A stretch of DNA of 10,570 nucleotides from an uncultured Burkholderiales bacterium (GTDB taxonomy: Bacteria; Pseudomonadota; Gammaproteobacteria; Burkholderiales; Burkholderiaceae_E). The notes below the pieces were generated by a model. That model worked only from the letters and a program-made list of their open reading frames with translations. It did no database searches and was not told where the DNA came from. Both the position numbers and the translations under genes were made by a program. The stretch lies in the NCBI GenBank assembly GCA_903923345.1, contig CAIXXI010000111.1:1-10570 (forward strand), given 5' to 3'. Of the stretch, positions 6,997 to 10,570 are shown one piece after another; the first letter of the stretch is position 1; each line of letters begins with the position of its first letter.

Positions 6997-7878
6997 ATGA
7001 TCCCAACCACTGAACAGCACCGTCGCCTGTCGTCGCCAACTGGCTGCCACAGCCCCTCAGCCCTGCGAACCGGCCTGAAGCAGAGCGTGGTCGCTCTTGT
7101 GCTGGCAACGGTGGTCGCGCTGCCCGGTTGCGGCGTCTTTGGCAAGGGAGACGTCGATCGTACCGCGAAGATGTCGCCCCAGGAAATCTACGCGGAAGCC
7201 AAGGATGAGATGAATTCAGGCCGCTATGGCTCGGCCGTGAAGCTGCTCACCAAACTGGAAGCACGGTTTCCGTTTGGCGTCTGGGCACAGCAGGCACAAC
7301 TGGACACTGCATACGCTTATTACAAGGACAATGATCGCGTCCAGGCACTGATCACCATCGAGCGCTTCATCCGCCTCTACCCAACCAGCGAACTGCTTGA
7401 TTACGCCTATTACCTGAAAGGTGTGGTCAACTTCAATGAGGATCAGGGCCTGATTGCCGGCCTGGGCGGACAAGACCTGTCAGAGCGCGACCAGCGAGCC
7501 GCACGGGAATCCTTCGAAGCCTTCCGTCAGGTCATCACCCGCTATCCCGAAAGTCGCTACGCAGAGGATTCACGTGCCCGCATGGCGTATCTCGTCAATG
7601 CAATGGCCGGCGGTGAAGTCCATATTGCCCGCTATTACTTCGTACGCGGCGCCTACATTGCAGCGATCAATCGGGCTCAAGGCGTGATCAAGCAGTACCA
7701 GACGTCACCGGCTGTCGAAGAAGCCCTCTACATCATGGTCAAAGGCTATGAAAAGCTCGGGCTCGAGCAACAACGCATTGATTCAGAGCGAATCCTGAGG
7801 ACGAATTTCCCGGACACCCAGCTCTTCGAGCGCGGACTGAACCTCACACAGCGGTCCTGGTGGGAAGTCTGGCGCTGA
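6997..7878 (+). CDS. bamD: Outer membrane assembly lipoprotein BamD (ComL/YfiO family)
   Basis: Periplasmic lipoprotein of the BAM complex that, with BamA, folds beta-barrel proteins into the outer membrane. From the ATG at 6997 the protein is 293 aa. A hydrophobic signal (31-43, VVALVLATVVALP) ends in a lipobox-like LPGC with C45 as the lipidated residue; Pro at -2 is uncommon. The mature part is a TPR solenoid starting at SPQEIYAEAKDEMNSGRY (60-77) and passing through ARFPFGVWAQQAQLDTAYAYYK and RFIRLYPTSELLDYAYYLKG, both typical of BamD, to the end SWWEVWR. The n-region before the hydrophobic stretch is about 30 residues, long for a lipoprotein, but no later in-frame ATG precedes the signal. 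The frame also runs upstream to 6892, but that part lies over rluD and is rejected. There is no Shine-Dalgarno; see the TATAAT box just upstream. It diverges from rluD and its end faces that of yoaA across 9 nt. Confidence 0.93.
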   Translation: MIPTTEQHRRLSSPTGCHSPSALRTGLKQSVVALVLATVVALPGCGVFGKGDVDRTAKMSPQEIYAEAKDEMNSGRYGSAVKLLTKLEARFPFGVWAQQAQLDTAYAYYKDNDRVQALITIERFIRLYPTSELLDYAYYLKGVVNFNEDQGLIAGLGGQDLSERDQRAARESFEAFRQVITRYPESRYAEDSRARMAYLVNAMAGGEVHIARYYFVRGAYIAAINRAQGVIKQYQTSPAVEEALYIMVKGYEKLGLEQQRIDSERILRTNFPDTQLFERGLNLTQRSWWEVWR

Positions 7879-7887
7879 AGCGTCCGC

Positions 7888-9984
7888 TTACCGAGCAGCG
7901 GGCTGCCCTGGCAAAAAGCGCATCGCATCCTCGATCCGCTCGACTCGGGTAAAGGGCGGCAGACTCGCCAGCAGCCGCTTGCCATAACCCCGGGTCAGCA
8001 ATCGCTCATCGCCCAGCACCAGCACACCCCGGTCGGTCTCCGACCGAATCAGCCGCCCTGCGCCTTGCTTGAGTGCAAGCGCTGCCTCGGGCAGTTGTGA
8101 ATGCGTGAAGGGATCTTTTCCCGCGCGCCTCATCGCCTCGCCGCGGGCTTGCACAACCGGGTCATCAGGTGGCGCAAAGGGCAACTTGTCGATGATCACC
8201 AGCGACAATGCGTCACCGCTCACATCAACGCCTTCCCAGAATCCTGCACTGCCCACGAGCACCGAATCACCCGCTGCACGAAACCGCTCCAGCAGGACGG
8301 GCCTGGGCGACTCACCCTGAACCAGCCAGTTAAGGCCAAGCCCATCGCGTTCATCCAGCTCCCGATAGGCCAGGGCCAGTTCCCGCATCGATCTCAAACT
8401 GGTGCACAACACGAATGCACGCCCGCGATTTGAGACGATCAGCGGCCATGTGTGAGACGCCAGACGCTGCGAAAAGCCTGCAGACGTCGCCGCTCCGATA
8501 TGTCGCGGAACCCAGCACGCGGCCTGAGCTGCAAAATCAAATGGACTCTCCCAGCGTTGACAGCGCGCATCCTGAAGGCCCAGCGCATCGACAAAATGAG
8601 AGAAATCGTTGCCCAGCGAGAGGGTTGCAGACAGAAAAATCCAGGCACGGCGCGGACCCGCCCGATGCCGTCCGAACGCGGCAGCGACCGACAGCGGGGT
8701 GCGTCGCAGGTTGACATGCTGCCCATGCGTTTCGGCCCAGACCACTGAAGGATCGGCATTGGGACCGGCCGTGTCCTGATCCCCATCGAACACCGGCGCC
8801 CGTCCGTCTCTCGAGCCCAATGCGGCCAACCATCGCTGCAGGCGATCGAGCAGCTCGGTGGCACGCAAACCGCAACGGTCCAACTCCTGCCCCCGCCCGG
8901 AATTGGCGGCGACAATCGCGGAAATCGACACCAGATCGGCACTCACCGCATCAATCGCATCGTCCATCCCCGGCAGGGATCGAAGCAGATCGGTGTTCAG
9001 CCGACGCGAGATCGGCTGCGCGCCGCCCGAATCGAATGCCAGACGCAGATCACGGCTGGCCCGCTCCAGTCGATCCGATACCGATCGCCAGTCGGCTGCG
9101 TCGCGTGCTTCAGTCAGTCCGGCACGCACCAGATCGCGCGACAGGTCGATCAGTTGCCGGGTCGAAATCGACTCGCCAAAAAACTCTGAAGCTGCATCAG
9201 GCAGCTGGTGCGCTTCATCAAAGACAATCGCTTCGACATTCGGAAGCAACTCAGCCGTGCCGTCATCACGCAAGGCCAGGTCTGCGCAGAACAGATGGTG
9301 ATTCACCACCACCACGTCAGCGACCAGCGCCTCGCGCCGGGCTCGCATCACGAAGCACTGCTTGATATGCGAGCACTCCTGGCCCAGACAATTCTCACGC
9401 GTTGATGTCGCATGAGCCCAGGCCGGATCGTCTTCGGCGATGTCGACGCACTCCGATCGATCGCCACTCTCGCTGACCTGCGCGAAGCGATGAATGCGAC
9501 GCAGTTTTCCGGGTGTGGCTGGATCTGCGAAACGACCATCGACCAGAGCCCGTTCGAGATGATGCGAACAGACATAGTTGGAGCGGCCCTTGAGCAGCGC
9601 GGTGCGAACATCCAGGCCCAGTGCCGCCTTGACAGCAGGCAGGTCGCGCGCGTGGAGTTGATCCTGCAAATGACGCGTGCCGGTCGAGATCAAAGCCCGC
9701 GCACCCGACAGCAACAGGGGAACGAGATATGCATAGGTCTTGCCGGTTCCGGTGCCTGCCTCGGCAACCAGACAGTCCCGCTCGCTGACACTTTGAGCGA
9801 TGCTCGAAGCCAGCGCCAGTTGGCCCTGGCGGTGACGAAAGCCCGGCAAGCGTTGCGCCAGCAGACCGGCCTCGCCCATGTATCGTTGAACCGCTTCTTG
9901 CAATGCCAGGGCAGCGCGCGCACCGCACTGGTCGGGCGACTCGTCAGATGCGCCAGCGCTTTGGAGCCATTCAGAATGCGACAA
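7888..9984 (-). CDS. yoaA: YoaA-type ATP-dependent DNA helicase (DinG/XPD family, Fe-S)
   Basis: Superfamily 2 iron-sulfur helicase. E. coli YoaA works with the HolC (chi) subunit in repair of stalled replication forks. The 698 aa closely follow E. coli YoaA through most of their length. Visible are the Q-like region LPGFRHRQGQLALA (46-59), Walker A EAGTGTGKT (75-83) and STGTRHLQDQL (100-110). The Fe-S cysteines are C139 (GRSNYVC), C199, C204 and C210 (ENCLGQECSHIKQC). Then come VVVVNHHLF, the DEAH box (256-259), SATLS (452-456), GFWEGVDVSGDALSLVIIDK (581-600) and motif VI QGAGRLIR (640-647). All motor motifs look intact. The start is uncertain: TTG at 9984 has AGGA with a 9-nt spacer; TTG at codon 28 and ATG at codon 36 (9879) are alternatives without a clear ribosome site. 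E. coli YoaA begins about where codon 36 lies. It is 24 nt downstream of the DUF465 gene, probably cotranscribed. Confidence 0.92.
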   Translation of the reverse strand: MSHSEWLQSAGASDESPDQCGARAALALQEAVQRYMGEAGLLAQRLPGFRHRQGQLALASSIAQSVSERDCLVAEAGTGTGKTYAYLVPLLLSGARALISTGTRHLQDQLHARDLPAVKAALGLDVRTALLKGRSNYVCSHHLERALVDGRFADPATPGKLRRIHRFAQVSESGDRSECVDIAEDDPAWAHATSTRENCLGQECSHIKQCFVMRARREALVADVVVVNHHLFCADLALRDDGTAELLPNVEAIVFDEAHQLPDAASEFFGESISTRQLIDLSRDLVRAGLTEARDAADWRSVSDRLERASRDLRLAFDSGGAQPISRRLNTDLLRSLPGMDDAIDAVSADLVSISAIVAANSGRGQELDRCGLRATELLDRLQRWLAALGSRDGRAPVFDGDQDTAGPNADPSVVWAETHGQHVNLRRTPLSVAAAFGRHRAGPRRAWIFLSATLSLGNDFSHFVDALGLQDARCQRWESPFDFAAQAACWVPRHIGAATSAGFSQRLASHTWPLIVSNRGRAFVLCTSLRSMRELALAYRELDERDGLGLNWLVQGESPRPVLLERFRAAGDSVLVGSAGFWEGVDVSGDALSLVIIDKLPFAPPDDPVVQARGEAMRRAGKDPFTHSQLPEAALALKQGAGRLIRSETDRGVLVLGDERLLTRGYGKRLLASLPPFTRVERIEDAMRFLPGQPAAR

Positions 9985-10008
9985 CAGCGTTGATCCTGAA
10001 CAGACGGC

Positions 10009-10260
10009 TCAAGCCGGGACGTCTGGGGTCAGGCGCATCTGCAGCTGAACGATCGCGTCTTTCACATGAAGCTTTCGCTTCTTGAGGCGACGCACCAGCA
10101 GCTCGTCGACCGGCTGAGACGCCTGAACCGACTCGATCTGTTCATCCAGGGTGCGATGCTCAGCCTGCAGTTCGGCGATCCTGAGCGTCATGGCGTGCAT
10201 GTCGTGCATGGTGCGGGGGCTCTGCCGGATGTCACCAGAGGATGTGGACAGAAAGCCCAT
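10009..10260 (-). CDS. DUF465 / YdcH family small coiled-coil protein
   Basis: Small charged helical protein of unknown role. The DUF465 pattern is clear: RIAELQAEHRTLDEQIESVQ, then a short turn (ASQPVDELL), then VRRLKKRKLHVKDAIVQLQ, that is, two antiparallel helices with the hallmark RRLKKRKL. The ending TPDVPA resembles what I recall of other betaproteobacterial members. The longest form has 83 aa, but the domain starts only after the third of three clustered ATGs (10209, 10200, 10191; spaced 9 nt apart). None of these, nor the ATG at 10260, has a convincing Shine-Dalgarno, so the true protein could be as short as about 60 aa. A weak TATCAT word (RC of 10275-10280) is a possible -10. The helicase gene follows after 24 nt and they are probably expressed together. 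Confidence 0.82.
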   Translation of the reverse strand: MGFLSTSSGDIRQSPRTMHDMHAMTLRIAELQAEHRTLDEQIESVQASQPVDELLVRRLKKRKLHVKDAIVQLQMRLTPDVPA

Positions 10261-10295
10261 AGGACAACCGGTCGATGATACGCGATGGCAGGGCA

Positions 10296-10314
10296 GCGTG
10301 CGTGCTTCGCACGC
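10296..10314. repeat. GC-rich hairpin between the partial gene and the DUF465 gene
   Basis: A perfect 7-bp inverted repeat GCGTGCG (10296-10302) and CGCACGC (10308-10314) with a 5-nt loop lies in the 113-nt gap. An alternative 6-bp register (10300-10305 with 10309-10314) competes with it. There is no T-run on either strand, so it is not a standard intrinsic terminator. It lies 3' of the partial gene's stop and 5' of the DUF465 start on the minus strand, so a pause, processing or weak termination role is possible. Confidence 0.45.
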
Positions 10315-10373
10315 CTCATTTGACGGATCACCCTGCGGAATGCCTGCGCACGGTTTCGATCGATCAAGCTGCG

Positions 10374-10570
10374 TCAGGGCGCACTGCCGGTTTCACGCTG
10401 TCGACGCGCTTCCTGTTGCGCCTGCCTGGCCTGACGCTCGAGCTGCTGCTGTCGGTTCGCTTCGATGGCCCGCGTGCGCTCGGCCACGTTTCCAGCCTCT
10501 GCCGCCTGACGCTGCAGCGCCTCTTCGCGACGACGCGCCAGCACCCGCTCCTTGCGTTCGCTTTCCTGAC
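10374..10570 (-). CDS. 3' end of an unidentified gene: charged Gln/Arg-rich coiled-coil C-terminus (partial)
   Basis: Only the last 64 codons are inside the window; the gene enters from beyond 10570 and ends at TGA (10374-10376). The frame starts QESERKERVLARRREEALQR and continues in the same style (RTRAIEANRQQQLERQARQA) to QRETGSAP. It is almost entirely Glu/Arg/Gln/Ala, with a heptad-like spacing that indicates a long helix or coiled coil. No catalytic motif or membrane segment is present. The other minus-strand frames read less plausibly. I do not recognise the family; such tails occur in several unrelated proteins (for example DUF4124-type periplasmic proteins), and the N-terminus would be needed to decide. 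That the reading frame is coding is likely but not certain. Confidence 0.55.
   Translation of the reverse strand, partial: QESERKERVLARRREEALQRQAAEAGNVAERTRAIEANRQQQLERQARQAQQEARRQRETGSAP

Noticed and set aside
7879..7910. Possible bidirectional terminator between bamD and yoaA (GCAGC-GG-GCTGC)
   Set aside because: The stem is only 5 bp, lies within the yoaA coding end, and has no T-run on either strand.
8820..9365. 181-codon plus-strand open frame inside yoaA
   Set aside because: Shadow frame over the helicase; Arg/Pro/Ser-rich translation and no ribosome site of note.

Overview
This window is ordinary chromosomal housekeeping and carbon-storage DNA from a GC-rich betaproteobacterium. PhaB and PhaR read very much like their Ralstonia/Cupriavidus counterparts. 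Two arrangements point to the Burkholderiales: a phaC-phaB-phaR-rimO block, and a YoaA-type helicase next to a DUF465 protein. The lack of phaA between phaC and phaB leans toward an Alcaligenaceae-like member, but that is inference. I see no insertion sequence, prophage, CRISPR array, tRNA or rRNA, and no sign of recent transfer.

Left part (about 1-4800, all minus strand). Read in the direction of transcription, the order is phaC (class I polyhydroxyalkanoate synthase), phaB (acetoacetyl-CoA reductase), phaR (PHA-responsive repressor) and rimO (ribosomal protein S12 methylthiotransferase). The gaps are 67, 33 and 77 nt with no clear terminator, so this looks like one transcription unit. PhaB makes (R)-3-hydroxybutyryl-CoA, PhaC polymerises it and PhaR senses the polymer. 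The beta-ketothiolase PhaA needed for the first step must be encoded elsewhere. RimO has no known link to PHA.

Middle part (about 4800-7880). A 123-nt divergent region separates phaC from a 77-codon gene for a two-helix membrane protein on the plus strand. The end of that gene overlaps the end of pgeF (minus strand) by 24 nt. pgeF follows rluD (23S rRNA pseudouridine synthase) in a translationally coupled pair, and rluD diverges from bamD (outer-membrane assembly lipoprotein). The bamD / rluD-pgeF arrangement is the one known from E. coli and many other proteobacteria. bamD has a perfect TATAAT box placed so that transcription would start at or next to its ATG, which suggests a leaderless mRNA.

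Right part (about 7880-10570, minus strand). A YoaA-type iron-sulfur helicase gene ends 9 nt from the end of bamD. Upstream of it lie a small DUF465 (YdcH-like) gene and then, after a 113-nt gap holding a GC-rich hairpin, the 3' end of an unidentified gene coding for a charged, Gln/Arg-rich coiled coil that runs off the window.

No clearly new system is visible. The points most worth a second look are the likely leaderless bamD start, the uncharacterised small membrane protein beside phaC, the phaA-less PHA operon joined to rimO, and the Pro/Ala-rich tail on PhaR.
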